DNA of 64,000 nucleotides from Rhododendron vialii (lineage: Eukaryota > Streptophyta > Magnoliopsida > Ericales > Ericaceae): assembly GCF_030253575.1 (NCBI RefSeq), contig NC_080559.1, forward strand, positions 30,654,501 through 30,718,500, written 5' to 3'. The notes below the pieces were generated by a model. That model was given only the letters and a program-made list of their open reading frames with translations, had not been told where the DNA came from and made no database searches. Numbering within the stretch: position 1 is the stretch's first letter; the number at the start of each line of letters is the position of its first letter. The position numbers and the translations under genes were made by a program. Of the stretch, positions 27,668 to 39,420 are shown piece by piece.

Positions 27668-27725
27668 CTTATTTTATAACATGACTGCTCGGAGGACTTA
27701 TTTTATAACATGACTGCTCGGAGGA
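27668..27725 (+). repeat. 29-bp tandem duplication in MLH1 exon 4
   Basis: Two perfect adjacent copies of a 29-bp unit starting CTTATTTTATAACATGACTG (27668-27696 and 27697-27725). The unit encodes part of the ENLFYNMTARRK motif, so one copy is the native sequence. Being 29 bp, the extra copy shifts the reading frame. Confidence 0.97.
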
Positions 27726-28388
27726 AAACACTTCAGAACTCTGCTGATGATTATCCAAAAATTGTAGACCTACTAAGTCGGTTTGCCATTCATCACACAA
27801 ATGTGAGCTTCTCTTGCAGAAAGGTTAGTCTATTTTCCCTTGATGCTCAATTTATCCACTTGGGGAAACATATTTGTCTTCCTTCCCTGTTCCTTTTACA
27901 TTATGATTAATAGGAGGCCACGTCAATTTTTCGTGTATGTAGCATGGAGCTGCTAGGGCAGACGTTCATTCAGTTGCCACAGCCTCAAGACTCGATGCAA
28001 TTAGGTATGTTTATGGGGTGTCAGTTGCTCGCAATCTGATGACTATAGATGCTTCGGATGATGATCCTTCTAGTTCAGTTTTCAATATGGATGGTTTTAT
28101 CTCCAACTCTAATTACATTGCTAAGAAGATAACGATGGTTCTTTTTATAAATGGTATGTGTGCATATTCTATTGATGTAGAGGAATTGACAGGTAACCAT
28201 AGGTTGATCATTATCTGTTGAATCTTATCTTTGTGGTTACAGTTGTGCCATTATTTGTATGCAACTACTACGGGCTTTGATACAAGTAGTTGGGCAGAAA
28301 TATAGGTTAGGACTTTGGAGCACGTGTTGATGTCCAAGCGTTAAGTCTCTCTAAATCCTAAATTGGGTAGGAATGTAGGAGTGCCCTT

Positions 28389-28525
28389 TGTTGTGAGAGA
28401 AAGAAAGGAAAAGTGTATAGGGTGTTAACTAACCCTAACACATGTGAGCTTTATTTATATTATGTGGCGACTAGTTACATAACATAAGCAACCAATGTGG
28501 GACTAAGTCCAACTCTATTCTAACA
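28389..28525 (-). repeat. 3' LTR of the Copia element
   Basis: 137 bp, the left-hand copy on the plus strand and the downstream LTR relative to element transcription. It looks identical to the copy at 32750-32886. The LTR is unusually short for Copia, near the size seen in small-LTR families. Confidence 0.97.
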
Positions 28526-28534
28526 CTCCCCCTC
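28526..28534 (-). promoter_or_regulatory. Polypurine tract of the Copia element
   Basis: GAGGGGGAG on the minus strand abuts the 3' LTR. It primes plus-strand DNA synthesis. The TGA stop of the polyprotein overlaps it. Confidence 0.8.
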
Positions 28535-31500
28535 AAGCTGGAGAATAAATATCACAAAATCCTAGCTTGTTACGTAACAACTCTAAACGTGGTTTAACTA
28601 GAGACTTGGTGAAGATATCTGCCAACTGAGCTCCTGTAGACACGAAAGGGGTAGCCAACAGGCCACTATCTATCTTCTCCCGAACAATATGACAATCTAC
28701 CTCGATGTGTTTGGTTCTCTCATGAAATACCGGATTCGAAGCGATATGTATTGCTGCCTGATTATCACAATACATAGGAATAGGTAACTGTACACCAAGC
28801 CCCAACTCCTCGAGCAAAGCTCTCAACCATACAATCTCGCATGTAGTATGAGCCATGGCACGATACTCTGCTTCAGCACTGGAACGAGCAACCACAGTTT
28901 GTTTCTTGCTCTTCCAGGTAACTAAATTTCCACCAACAAAAGTACAGTACCCAGTTGTGGACCGTCTATCAGATGGTGATCCTGCCCAATCAGCGTCGGT
29001 AAAGGCTTCGACACGCAAATGACCATTTGAACGATAAAACAAGCCACGTCCAGGATGAGCCTTGAGATACTTCACAATACGAAGACAAGCGTCCCAATGT
29101 GGAAAACGAGGAGCTGACATGAACTGACTTACCATACTGACAGCAAATGAGATATCAGGCCGTGTATTGGTGAGATAATTCAGCTTGCCTACCAAGCGAC
29201 GATAACGGTCTGGATGAGGAAATATCTCCCCCTGATCAATACACAATTTGACGTTTGGATCCATAGGAGTCTCCGCAGGCTTTGCTCCTAATAAACCAGT
29301 CTCCTCTAGAATATCTAGCGTATACTTTCTTTGAGATAAACTGATCCCTTCCTTGGATCTTGCTACCTCAATACCCAAGAAATATCGTAGCTTACCCAAA
29401 TCTTTGGTGTGAAACTGACGCTGTAAGAACTGTTTCAGCTCATCAATACCTTTCTGATCATCCCCAGTAATAATGATATCATCCACATACACAATCAACA
29501 CTACTCTTCCCCGATCTGACTGAATAGAGAAGACAGAATGATCAGAATGAGAGCGACGCATACCAAACTGCAACACAGCATCACTAAACCTGCCAAACCA
29601 AGCTCGAGGGGACTGCTTAAGACCATAGAGGGCTTTGCGAAGGCGACACACCTGAGAACGCTCCCCCTGAGCAACAAACCCAGGAGGTTGCTCCATATAA
29701 ACCTCCTCGAGCAGGTCACCATGTAGAAATGCATTCTTAACGTCCAACTGAAACAAGGGCCAACCAAGATTGGCAGCCATAGAAATAAGAATGCGAATAG
29801 AGTTAATCTTGGCCACCGGAGAGAAAGTCTCAGCATAATCAACGCCATACGTCTGGGTATAGCCTTTGGCCACAAGACGGGCCTTGTACCGTTCTACTGT
29901 GCCATCTGGATTATACTTGACGGTAAATACCCATCGACATCCAACAGTAGACTTTCCTGGTGGAAGAGAAACCAACTCCCAAGTGCCATTGTCATGAAGA
30001 GCAGACATCTCAGCCTCCATAGCTGTCCGCCACTCAGAAACAGATAAGGCCTCCTGAACAGTGTTAGGAACAAAAATGGATGAAATAGAAGTAGTAAAAG
30101 CACGAAGGGACGGAGACAGATGATCATAGGAAACAAACTGAACAATAGGATGAGATGTGCAAGACCGAATACCTTTGCGAAGAGCTATAGGAAGACTAGG
30201 TGATGGCGGAGGTGGAGGTGGAGGTGGAGGTGAGGGTGGAGGTGGAGGTGAAGGTGCAACCGGATCTTGGGACGGAGGAGGCGTGGTGGCTGGTACTTGT
30301 GGGGCTGTTAATACTTGTTGCCGACGAACATACACCTGCAAGGGAGGACCAGATGGTACACAAATAGGAAACACAGACTCAGACTCAGGAAGGTCAACTG
30401 GAGTACTGTGACCCGAGTAAAAGGGCAATGACTCATTAAATGTGACATCAGCACAAACAAAATGACGACGAAGAGATGGTGAGTAACATTTATACCCTTT
30501 CTGAGTGCGTGAGTACCCCAGAAAAATACACCGAATTGACCGTGGATCAAGTTTGTCCCGGTCAGGATCCAGAGCATGAACATAACAGGTGCACCCGAAC
30601 ACTCGTAAGGGTAATGAGTGGAGAGGGCGACCAGGAAATAAAACGGTATGGGGTATCTGACCACCTAGAACGCTAGATGGCATACGATTGATCAAGTAAC
30701 ATGCTGTAAGAATAGCATAACTCCAGTAAGACTTAGGAACTTGCATTTGAAATAATAGAGCACGCATAACCTCTGATAAATGCCTAATCTTGCGTTCGGC
30801 AACTCCATTTTGTTGTGGAGTTCGAGCGCAAGAAGATTGGTGAATTATACCATGGTCATCAAAAAACTTAGAAAGAGAATTATGAAAATATTCACCTGCA
30901 TTGTCAGAACGAAATATGCGAATGCAAGTATCAAATTGAGTTTTGATTTCCATATAAAATGACTTAAAGATAGAAGACAACTCTGACCGCTCTTTCATGA
31001 GATAAAGATACGTAACACGAGAATAATCATCGACAAAAATAGCATAATACTGAAAGCCAAAAACATTAGGAACACGCATTGGACCCCAAATATCAGAATG
31101 AACTAAGTGAAAAGGACGGGTTACGCGACTCTCAACCCTAGGATAAAAAGACACTCTATGATGTTTACTAAACTCACAGACTTCACAAGGCAAAGCATCA
31201 ACACGGCTACATGAAGGTACCAGCCGTTTAAGATTCTGAAGGGATGGATGACCAAGTCGACAATGATGTTGATAGGGTGACACAGAAGACTGAAAGGCAA
31301 CAGAACTAGGGTGAACATTGTCAGTAAAGTAATATAAACCACCACGCTCAGTACCACCACCAATTTTTCGCCCCGTCTTGAGATCCTGAAACACACAACC
31401 ATGAGGAAGAAATGTGACAGAGCAATTTAAAGATTTAGTAAGTTTACTAACAGACATAAGATTTAATGGAAAACGAGGAACGTGCAATACTGAATCCAAA

Positions 31501-32102
31501 GTCAAAGAAGAAGTAACAGAAACCGAACCCAAACCAGTAATATCAGTGGTAGAACCATCTGCTAAGGTAACACGAGATGGTTTATCAATAGACTGATGGC
31601 CAGAAAGAATAGTAGAATTACCAGTCATATGATCAGATGCACCAGAATCAATAACCCAAGGAACAGAAAAATGAGAAGTTGCAATACAAGCACTAGAAGA
31701 ACCTGTCTGAGATAGCGTAGCAATGGAGGAACTTGTCTGAAGTGACACAAGGCGTTGGTACTCCTCCATAGAAATAGTCACCATAGCAGTGGAGCGTGCA
31801 GCTTGCCTAATATCCTTGGGAGAAGTAACCCGATGAGCCTGAGAAAAACCATGTAGGTCATAGCAGTGGTCCACCGTATGATTAGTTCCCCCACAATAAG
31901 TACAAAGTCTATAACCATGGCCTCGACTATGGCCACCTCTCCTTGACATGTGACCTGTACGACTAAATCCACAACGACCAAAACCATGACCACCAGAAAC
32001 GCGGTCAAAACGACCACTGTACCCATAATCACGGCTAAATGAAGAACCAAAATCACCAGAATCAGCGGAAGTAAAATCAGAACCAGATTTCATTGCAAAC
32101 AT
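28533..32102 (-). CDS. Copia polyprotein, gag-truncated (zinc knuckle-PR-IN-RT-RH)
   Basis: An uninterrupted frame of 1189 codons from the first ATG at 32102; the frame is open about ten codons further upstream to a TAG. Domains in order: zinc knuckle CTYCGGTNHTVDHC near residue 67; aspartic protease WVIDSGASDHMTG near 150; integrase HHCC region (RLGHP, CEVCEFSK) and DDE core with HSDIWGP, FRSDNAGEY, QQNGVAERK; a Pro-rich linker; reverse transcriptase with FQLDVKNAFLHGDL and YVDDIIITGDD; RNase H with DADWAGSPSDRRSTTGY and SSAEAEYRA. Family knowledge: full Copia polyproteins have about 200-250 extra N-terminal Gag residues (UBN2/capsid), which are absent here. No internal stop or frameshift is visible, so the enzymatic part could still be active. 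Confidence 0.95.
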   Translation of the reverse strand: MFAMKSGSDFTSADSGDFGSSFSRDYGYSGRFDRVSGGHGFGRCGFSRTGHMSRRGGHSRGHGYRLCTYCGGTNHTVDHCYDLHGFSQAHRVTSPKDIRQAARSTAMVTISMEEYQRLVSLQTSSSIATLSQTGSSSACIATSHFSVPWVIDSGASDHMTGNSTILSGHQSIDKPSRVTLADGSTTDITGLGSVSVTSSLTLDSVLHVPRFPLNLMSVSKLTKSLNCSVTFLPHGCVFQDLKTGRKIGGGTERGGLYYFTDNVHPSSVAFQSSVSPYQHHCRLGHPSLQNLKRLVPSCSRVDALPCEVCEFSKHHRVSFYPRVESRVTRPFHLVHSDIWGPMRVPNVFGFQYYAIFVDDYSRVTYLYLMKERSELSSIFKSFYMEIKTQFDTCIRIFRSDNAGEYFHNSLSKFFDDHGIIHQSSCARTPQQNGVAERKIRHLSEVMRALLFQMQVPKSYWSYAILTACYLINRMPSSVLGGQIPHTVLFPGRPLHSLPLRVFGCTCYVHALDPDRDKLDPRSIRCIFLGYSRTQKGYKCYSPSLRRHFVCADVTFNESLPFYSGHSTPVDLPESESVFPICVPSGPPLQVYVRRQQVLTAPQVPATTPPPSQDPVAPSPPPPPSPPPPPPPPPSPSLPIALRKGIRSCTSHPIVQFVSYDHLSPSLRAFTTSISSIFVPNTVQEALSVSEWRTAMEAEMSALHDNGTWELVSLPPGKSTVGCRWVFTVKYNPDGTVERYKARLVAKGYTQTYGVDYAETFSPVAKINSIRILISMAANLGWPLFQLDVKNAFLHGDLLEEVYMEQPPGFVAQGERSQVCRLRKALYGLKQSPRAWFGRFSDAVLQFGMRRSHSDHSVFSIQSDRGRVVLIVYVDDIIITGDDQKGIDELKQFLQRQFHTKDLGKLRYFLGIEVARSKEGISLSQRKYTLDILEETGLLGAKPAETPMDPNVKLCIDQGEIFPHPDRYRRLVGKLNYLTNTRPDISFAVSMVSQFMSAPRFPHWDACLRIVKYLKAHPGRGLFYRSNGHLRVEAFTDADWAGSPSDRRSTTGYCTFVGGNLVTWKSKKQTVVARSSAEAEYRAMAHTTCEIVWLRALLEELGLGVQLPIPMYCDNQAAIHIASNPVFHERTKHIEVDCHIVREKIDSGLLATPFVSTGAQLADIFTKSLVKPRLELLRNKLGFCDIYSPA

Positions 32103-32465
32103 ATCACCGTACAATGAGAGGCAACTAGTCAACTACCGATAGATCAACCAACCAAATACTCCACTAACAAACGGCCAATAAACAAGAAATAAGGAACTGA
32201 TTGACCGGCTAACGACCAAGGGCACGACACCGCATGCATCCAACAAAACCAAAGTAGCCACCGAACAACATAATCCCAATATCAAGCAACAACCAAGAGC
32301 TCATATGCCAACATAGACCAAATAACTCAACACAATCTAACAATTGAAATCAGACTTCAACATACCCAAACTACCATCTATTGGAGAGGATAAACTGTAG
32401 ATTGACCAAAAAATCCAAAATTACTAGAACAATCAGTGCATAAGAGTAACGGAATAATACCCAAC

Positions 32466-32582
32466 AATGATGAACAGTGCGCGATGAACAGTACGACGGT
32501 GAACAGTAATCGGTGAACAGTGCCGACGATGAACAGTATCGGTGAACAGTGCCGACGATGAACAGTAATCGGTGAACAGTCC
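32466..32582. repeat. Minisatellite in the Copia leader
   Basis: About nine repeats of a (G)(A/G)TGAACAGT core, grouped into a larger unit GGTGAACAGTGCCGACGATG plus AACAGT(AATC), lie in the untranslated leader between the primer-binding site and the polyprotein. Read on the transcribed strand it is an ACTGTTCA(C/T)CG array. The array takes the place where gag would be expected. Confidence 0.9.
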
Positions 32583-32737
32583 TGTGAACTAATGATTAGG
32601 GTTAAGGCAGAGGCTAAGATTAGGATTGTGATTTTATGTACAGAGACTAGGGTTTAGGCTAAGATTGTAGGGATTATGTACAAAGGCTACGGTGGTTTAG
32701 GATTGTTGTGGTGGTTTAGGATTAAGATTAAGATCCC

Positions 32738-32749
32738 GCTCTGATACCA
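32738..32749 (-). promoter_or_regulatory. tRNA-iMet primer-binding site of the Copia element
   Basis: TGGTATCAGAGC on the minus strand starts at the inner edge of the 5' LTR. It is the classic complement of the 3' end of plant initiator tRNA-Met, used to prime minus-strand synthesis. Confidence 0.93.
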
Positions 32750-32886
32750 TGTTGTGAGAGAAAGAAAGGAAAAGTGTATAGGGTGTTAACTAACCCTAAC
32801 ACATGTGAGCTTTATTTATATTATGTGGCGACTAGTTACATAACATAAGCAACCAATGTGGGACTAAGTCCAACTCTATTCTAACA
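32750..32886 (-). repeat. 5' LTR of the Copia element
   Basis: 137 bp, the right-hand copy and the upstream LTR for minus-strand transcription. It should carry the element's promoter. No difference from the other LTR was seen on reading. Confidence 0.97.
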
Positions 32887-34601
32887 CCCTTGACATATTC
32901 AGGTACCTTAGGTTAGGTCGTATAGAAGAGTCCATGTCATGCCACTGACAGGGAATGTAGTATAGGACAGGTGTTGCTGGAAGAGTGACGAGATTAGAAC
33001 AAAGCAATTGACAGTAAACAAATAATGAAATGAAACCATAAGTACCCAAAAGAAAAGGAAAGATCAATTGCCGAAATTTCTCTTCTCCAAGTCTCAAATC
33101 ACTATTCTCAATGTAGAAATTGTCTATCAATAACAATAAGCCATGTATATTAAGTCTTTTTAATGAAGCTCTTTTTTTTTCTTTTTTTTGGGTAAGGCTT
33201 TTAATGAAGCTCTTAGTATGACAGAGAAATCTATCCTGAAAATGCATAATTATCCGAGAATAAAGCCTAAGTCAAAGTTGATCTTAACATTTCATAGTTC
33301 CTCAGCTGATTCTTTTTGTACCTATCAACTGGTTAGCAAAACAGGTAGATTGTACATAAAATCAAGTCGTATACTGTTCAAGTCAGAAAAAAAATGATTG
33401 AATACTGAACTGGAATAGCTTCTGTAATTGATGTTACATAACGGATGTAGCTGAGGTCAAGTGATATTTTAAGGCCAAAGATTTGGGGTACGAATCTTAA
33501 ATTCTTTTGGTTCCGTGTCTCCTTCTATATCAATGACATTAGCCTGGTCATTTCCACTTAGGTATTATTAGATTGAGCAACCAGCTGTCGATGATACTGG
33601 TTTTGCAACGTTAATGCATTCAAGTTTTATTTGTTCCCTTGGGACCAAGATTTCCATAACCAAGTTTAGTAGCCATCAAATTTCCAAACTGCGAAAGATT
33701 TTAAATTAATAAACAAACTACAACAAGGAAGGAACTTCACGTGATATGGTGTTCCGGGTGTCATAGGTTTTCCTTAATTTCCGTCGTCTTTAGTGAAGGG
33801 AAGGTAGAGCCAACCAAATGGGACAAGCTGAGCAACCTTGATGATCTCTCAACTCTAGCCTACAAGCCCTCCAGTTATCTCAAATGGAGATCCATATCGG
33901 CAAGTGGGGGAAGGTGGAGGGGAGGGATGAGCCGCGGTAGAAGTGAGGGTTTGGCGGTTCTTTGGGCAAAATTACTGTCTATATTTTTGCCTCGGTTAAC
34001 TCATTTCCCTACATACATTTAAAATTTTAATTTATGAAATTGCCTGTTATACTGTTCTAGTTATTGTTTTGACTGTAACAATCATACTAATCTCTTTTGC
34101 CACCCCTTAACCTAGCAATCGAAATAGTATTCACCCTTTTTTTTTTTTTTGCTTTTCCTTTGTTTTACTTCCAGGTCAATTAGTTGAGTGCAGTGCTTTA
34201 AAAAGAGCTATTGAAATTGTTTATGCGGCAACCTTACCCAAAGCATCAAAGCCCTTCATTTATATGTCGGTTGTATTGCCACCTGAGCATGTTGATGTGA
34301 ATGTACACCCGACAAAGCGAGAGGTATGAATGTCTCTTGACACATTGCTTGAAAGCTGATACTATTCTTCTTAATTTTAATTTTCCTTGAGCCTCTCACA
34401 GCCTCCATAACTCAATGAAATTGATCTATGAAAACCTGATAGTTGATTCCAATCATCTTTTGAAATTCAAGCCCTACACTTCGTTTTTACTGAGCTTGAA
34501 ACTCCAAACTCAATGAAACTTGTTATGGTGGTCCTTCCATTTCGTGCGCTTGGAGGTGTTCCTTTGTCCCTCCTCGTTTTCGATTTATGTCCAATGAATT
34601 A

Positions 34602-34734
34602 CTGTGTTTGCTTCCATTCTCAAAAAGAATTTTCAAAAAATTCCCCCTAGATTCCCCCTACTTCTGACATTTCTCTCTCTATCTCTCTCTATTTATTACC
34701 CCTACTATTTTTCAAAAAACAAACCAAACACAGC
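34602..34734. mobile_element. Small MITE in MLH1 intron 6
   Basis: CTGTGTTTGCTTCC at the left mirrors AAACCAAACACAG at the right. The 130-bp interior is CT- and A-rich without coding capacity. Superfamily unassigned. Confidence 0.45.
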
Positions 34735-37076
34735 ATAAAGAGATTGGTTGATGGAAGCTGGTGTAGTTGAGTTCTTCCTCTGGTAGGAAAGGTGGAAACC
34801 CTCTGAGCTGTTCTTTCTTCATTGGGGTTAAGCTCATAGTAAAATATTGCTGTAAACTTGGTAACCTCATTAGGGAATCATCCATGTGCAGGTAAGCCTT
34901 TTGAATCAGGAAATTATCATTGAAAAAGTGCAGTCCGCAGTGGAGTCAAAATTGAGAAACTCCAATGAATCGAGGACATTTCAAGAACAGGTAATTTTTT
35001 TCTGCCAGATTGGTAGCTTATAGTTTACTGATTGATCCAAACAAACTGAACAATGGTTATTTAGTCCCCACTACAATGATATATTGGTTCTAACATCTCC
35101 TTGAGCTTGAGGACTGGCTTCAAGCATTGTCCCTGTTTCCCTCTTCCCGGGTTTTCTTGTTTACTTTTACTTGGATTTGAGATAATTTCTGTAGTTTCGT
35201 AGTGCAGAGTTTCTGTATGGAGCATTTACTATGGCTTTCATCCCCGGTGATATTTTTTAGAATCAATAGGGCTCACGCTCCCAAACTGTAATCTAAAGCA
35301 AATACGGATTTCTGCCAGCTACTTATCCATCACAACTCACTCCTCATTAAATTACCAAGATCATCATATAGTCCTGCTGTAATTAGAGTTTTAAACATAG
35401 TGTACGGGCCTTAAGGCCCTTTTAAATCGTTAGGTTGAGCAAGGCTGTTGGGAAATGTTGACTCTGTATAGATATTGGAACACTTGCTACCTGTGCTACA
35501 ATTGTATATCCTTTTTTTTTTCCGCAATTATAAGTCTAACTTTTATTTCATGCTTTTAGAGATGGAATTGGGATTACAATTAAGTCATTAATATTATTCA
35601 GCATGAGCTTTGTTGACTGTATGTTCGTAAATATATACTTAGCACTTAGTCCTAGGGGCATGCAGTTATCTTTTATGTTCCTGCTATCTACGGCTGTGCT
35701 GTTAGTGCTTCGCTTTTTCTTTATGCTCTCTGCATTTCAAATATATCTACGCCATTTTACTATTTTCCTCAGTCTTTTAGCGACATAACCCTCTAAACTT
35801 ATATGCCTACATGTGTTCTCTTTTGTTTCATTTATGAGACAGGTGGTAGATCCCTCTCCATGTAGTCCTATGGTTATCGTCAAAGATTCGCAAACGAAGC
35901 CCTCAGCTTCTGGTATGAATATATGTTTCTCTCTTACTTGGCAGTGCCTCATCCTTTAGCAGATCTATCAAAGATAAATAGGTCATTGTGGGCTTTGGCT
36001 ATCAAATTCACCAATTTTATTGGCCTTGTCTTTTAGGGACGAAATCACAAAAAGTTCCAATCCACAAAATGGTACGAACTGATTCACAGGATCCTGCAGG
36101 AAGGCTGCATGCTTACTTGCAAGTTAATCCTTCTAGCCTTCAGGAAAAGAGTGCTAGTTTGACATCTGTTAGGTAGGAGTCATATACAGTCCAAGTGCAT
36201 CGATTACTTTGTCTGTTTGTCATTGACGTACTTAACTCATCTTTCATTTGTTCCCACTCTAGAGATCACCATCTGTTCGACAGATCAAATCTTCCCTACA
36301 ACTTACCACCCTCTCCTCCTTATCATTGGTCAATATTGATTTTTATCATTGCTCTTCCTGAGTGAACACATGGAAGAAGCAAACATCACATTGTATTTAT
36401 GGGGAAAAGGAAAAACAAAACATAATTAAAATACACCAACCAATATTTGAAAATTGTGCTCCGAAGAACGGCAAAACAAAAACAGGAACAAGGTTAAATA
36501 GGGACAATGGTAACAAGGAATATGACTTGGATGAGTGTATACAGTAACATCCATAAGAACAATGTTAAATATCTTTATCTGACCCTAGCCCAATCCAAAT
36601 CAAGGAGACAGCTGTTAAGATTTGCGGTACAATAGGACCTAGATAGGAGTAGAAAATTAGGGTAAGTTATTGATAGCAGAAAAATCTCAACATGAGATGA
36701 CTCTTTTTGTGGAATGACATGACAACACTTGGATTCTTATGATAAAAGATTACTCGAACTTTTAGGTATGCAGGTGCCAACTCTTAGCCAAGTAATCCAA
36801 TGTGGGTTATAACTTACATTGGTTGGACTTCAAAACTGAACCAAACGATCTACTGAGTGTCCTTAGTTCTAAGTACTCCATTGTTTGGTGTGTGTCCACA
36901 AATTTGACATGCGTGAGAAGTATAAAATCAGTTATGTTTTGGGTTCGATGGGTTGACGTGGTTGGTTTTCAAATCCTAGTGTAATATCTGAGCTTTCATA
37001 AAACGTAATATGGGTATGTATGTCAGTCGAAGACAATACAGCACTTGCTTGGATCTTGCATAGTAGGAGAAGTAAT

Positions 37077-37293
37077 GCCTTTGTTTGGTTCTCATCTTTG
37101 GGTATTTTAGTTTTGGTAGTGGGTGGAGAGAGAAATAAGGTAATGATTGGAAAAAGGGGTAATGAGTAGAGAGAGATAGAGATAAAAATGAAAGTAATAA
37201 TTGGAGAAATAGGGTAATAATTGAAAAGAGAAAGAGGGTAATGATTAGAAAACAAAAACAAAACAAAGTTAAATTAGAAAACGAACAAAGCCA
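37077..37293. mobile_element. MITE-like element in MLH1 intron 9
   Basis: TGCCTTTGTTTGGTTCTCA at the left mirrors GAAAACGAACAAAGCCA at the right. The interior contains several GGTAATGATTGGAAA / GGTAATAATTG repeats. Boundaries approximate. Confidence 0.45.
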
Positions 37294-39420
37294 ATATCTC
37301 CCTGTCAAAGTGAGGGTATTTCCATGTGCCATCTTATTTGTTTGTCTTTATGCAGAACCATAATTTGAAAGTGAGAGAGTTCATTTCTGGCTTGATCTAC
37401 TCTTGTGTTGGGAACATTTTAGTTATTGTCCTACGGCGGAGGACAGAGGTATCTAGCAGTTAGTATAATCTGAAATGTGTCTCATATCCTTGGTGTTTAA
37501 TTTTAAGAAGGAAGTTGAATAAGGAGGAATCCTTTAGAATTTTGGTAGTTATGTGGAGGATGAATCTGTGGTCAGTGGACACGTAACGGTTATTCTTGTT
37601 GACATCTATCAATTAAACATTGGCTGCCTATATTGACTGGACATTGATTGTACATTTCACTTTGGGTATCAATTATACCTCTGTGAGGGAAACATAGTTG
37701 GTCTTGTCAGGTACCCTGATCCTCTTTTCTTGTTGCCCTTATTGGTTTCGTATTGTTATCTTTAAATGTATTGTAGACTTTTTAGTTTTGGTAGCTGAAG
37801 GCTGGTAGCTAGAAAATTATATTCTAAACAATCTGTAGTAAACCCAAAGTTGGTACTGTACTGATTCATAATCTTAATTTCGAGAAGATTTCGTGGTGTT
37901 GTCTCCTACCAAAATTGTAAATAGAGTATCCAATAGCAAGTAAAGCTCGTGAATGACTGAACTGGAAATATTATTCAGCAGAGCACCGAATAAACATTTT
38001 TAAAGCCTTGCTTCGCAGGATTAAACTAATAATGAATACTGTAGTGAACAGCTTAGCTTACTGTTAGGCACGCACACACACAAGTTATATTTGTAGGATG
38101 AGAAGTCTGTTTCTTCGGATATTTTTATGGTCTGGCCACGACTGGGATTAAGTTGTAGATGCGTATTTTGTTATGTGTAAGGTTCGTATAAGAGAGCTCT
38201 ACTGCAGGTCTTCTATCAGACAAAGGAGGAACCCGAAGGAAACTGCCGATCTCACTAGTATTCAGCAGCTTATTGATGACAGTAGTCATTCTGGTAAGTT
38301 TTTACCAGATTCATCATCTTCAACAATAAAAATCTTCTCCTGATATACTTCTTTCTCTGTAGCTCTGCTGGACATTTTAAGACACTGCACATATATTGGG
38401 ATGGCAGACGATGTGTTTGCTCTGCTTCAGTATAACACTCACTTATATCTTGCTAATGTAGTGAATTTGAGGTAATAATGCTGCACTGTTGCTGTTTCTT
38501 AGAACAAAAAAGAATGACAGATTTAGATTTTTATTTTCTTATCTATGTTCCTGGAAAAAAAATTGTTCCAGAAATTTTGTTGTCATATAATCCTTTGTAA
38601 GACTACCCACTAAACTGAAGATTCTGAAAAGTAAACTATTTGAGTTTATCTTACTCGTTTGTCAAGTTCAAATTGATCTAGGGAATACTGATGACTAGAT
38701 GTTGCACTTCTATGTTTACTTGTTCCCTTTATTGTTGCATCAGTTCCTAATTCGTTCTTTTGTTTTGGTCGTATGCTTTTGACAGCAAAGAACTCATGTA
38801 TCAGCAAGTCCTTCGTCGGTTTGCTCACTTCAACGCAATTCAGCTTAGTGAACCGGCCCCTCTGTCTGAGCTTATTTTGCTAGCACTGAAAGAGGAGGAT
38901 TTAGACCCACAATGCCGTGAAAAGGATCAACTGAATGAAAAGATTGCAGAAGTAACTAAATCTCAACCAAGCAGATTGTTTTCTTCACTTTGCACGTTAT
39001 TTTGCTTCTATCCTGTTTTTCCTTTGCCATCAAGTGCGTAGTACATTTTGCTTTTGTCTCTCGTTTGACAATTTACTATTTATGAATTGCTTAAGTGCTC
39101 GTCCTCTCACCTCCTCCTCTCTCTTTCCCTCTCTTTCGACAGGTTAGAGTAAAATCTGGTTTGATTGATAAATGCAGATCAACTTAGATCACACGGTTCT
39201 TATTGGTCAAATTCGTGCTGACCTATTATCTGGGGCTCGCTCATTAGTTTAAGATACTTTGATATCATTTATTCTGTTGGCAGTAGGTTATTTATCACTC
39301 TTATCCATCAATAGTCATGCTTCATGTACATGAAATTTGTCTGATTCATGAGAAAAAAGGAAAAACAAGCAACATACATTCGGTGTAAAAGTGTACTGAT
39401 ATAGTGATGGATTAGTTATA

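Larger units (their letters stand above)
28389..32886 (-). mobile_element. Ty1/copia LTR retrotransposon, complete ends
   Basis: A 4498-bp element in MLH1 intron 5, transcribed from the minus strand. Two 137-bp LTRs (28389-28525 and 32750-32886) appear identical base for base and have TGTT...AACA ends. The 5-bp target duplication CCCTT flanks it at 28384-28388 and 32887-32891. A primer-binding site and a polypurine tract sit exactly at the inner LTR edges. The single long ORF carries zinc knuckle, protease, integrase, reverse transcriptase and RNase H in Copia order. The gag capsid region is missing, so the element probably needs Gag supplied by a relative. Identical LTRs and an exact duplication indicate a recent insertion. 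Confidence 0.97.

Noticed and set aside
30157-30411. Gly-rich plus-strand frame
   Set aside because: Antisense of the Pro-rich linker in the Copia polyprotein. Other frames inside 28.5-32.1 kb are likewise shadows.
32738-32749. tRNA-like sequence next to an LTR
   Set aside because: It is only the 12-nt primer-binding complement of initiator tRNA, not a tRNA gene.
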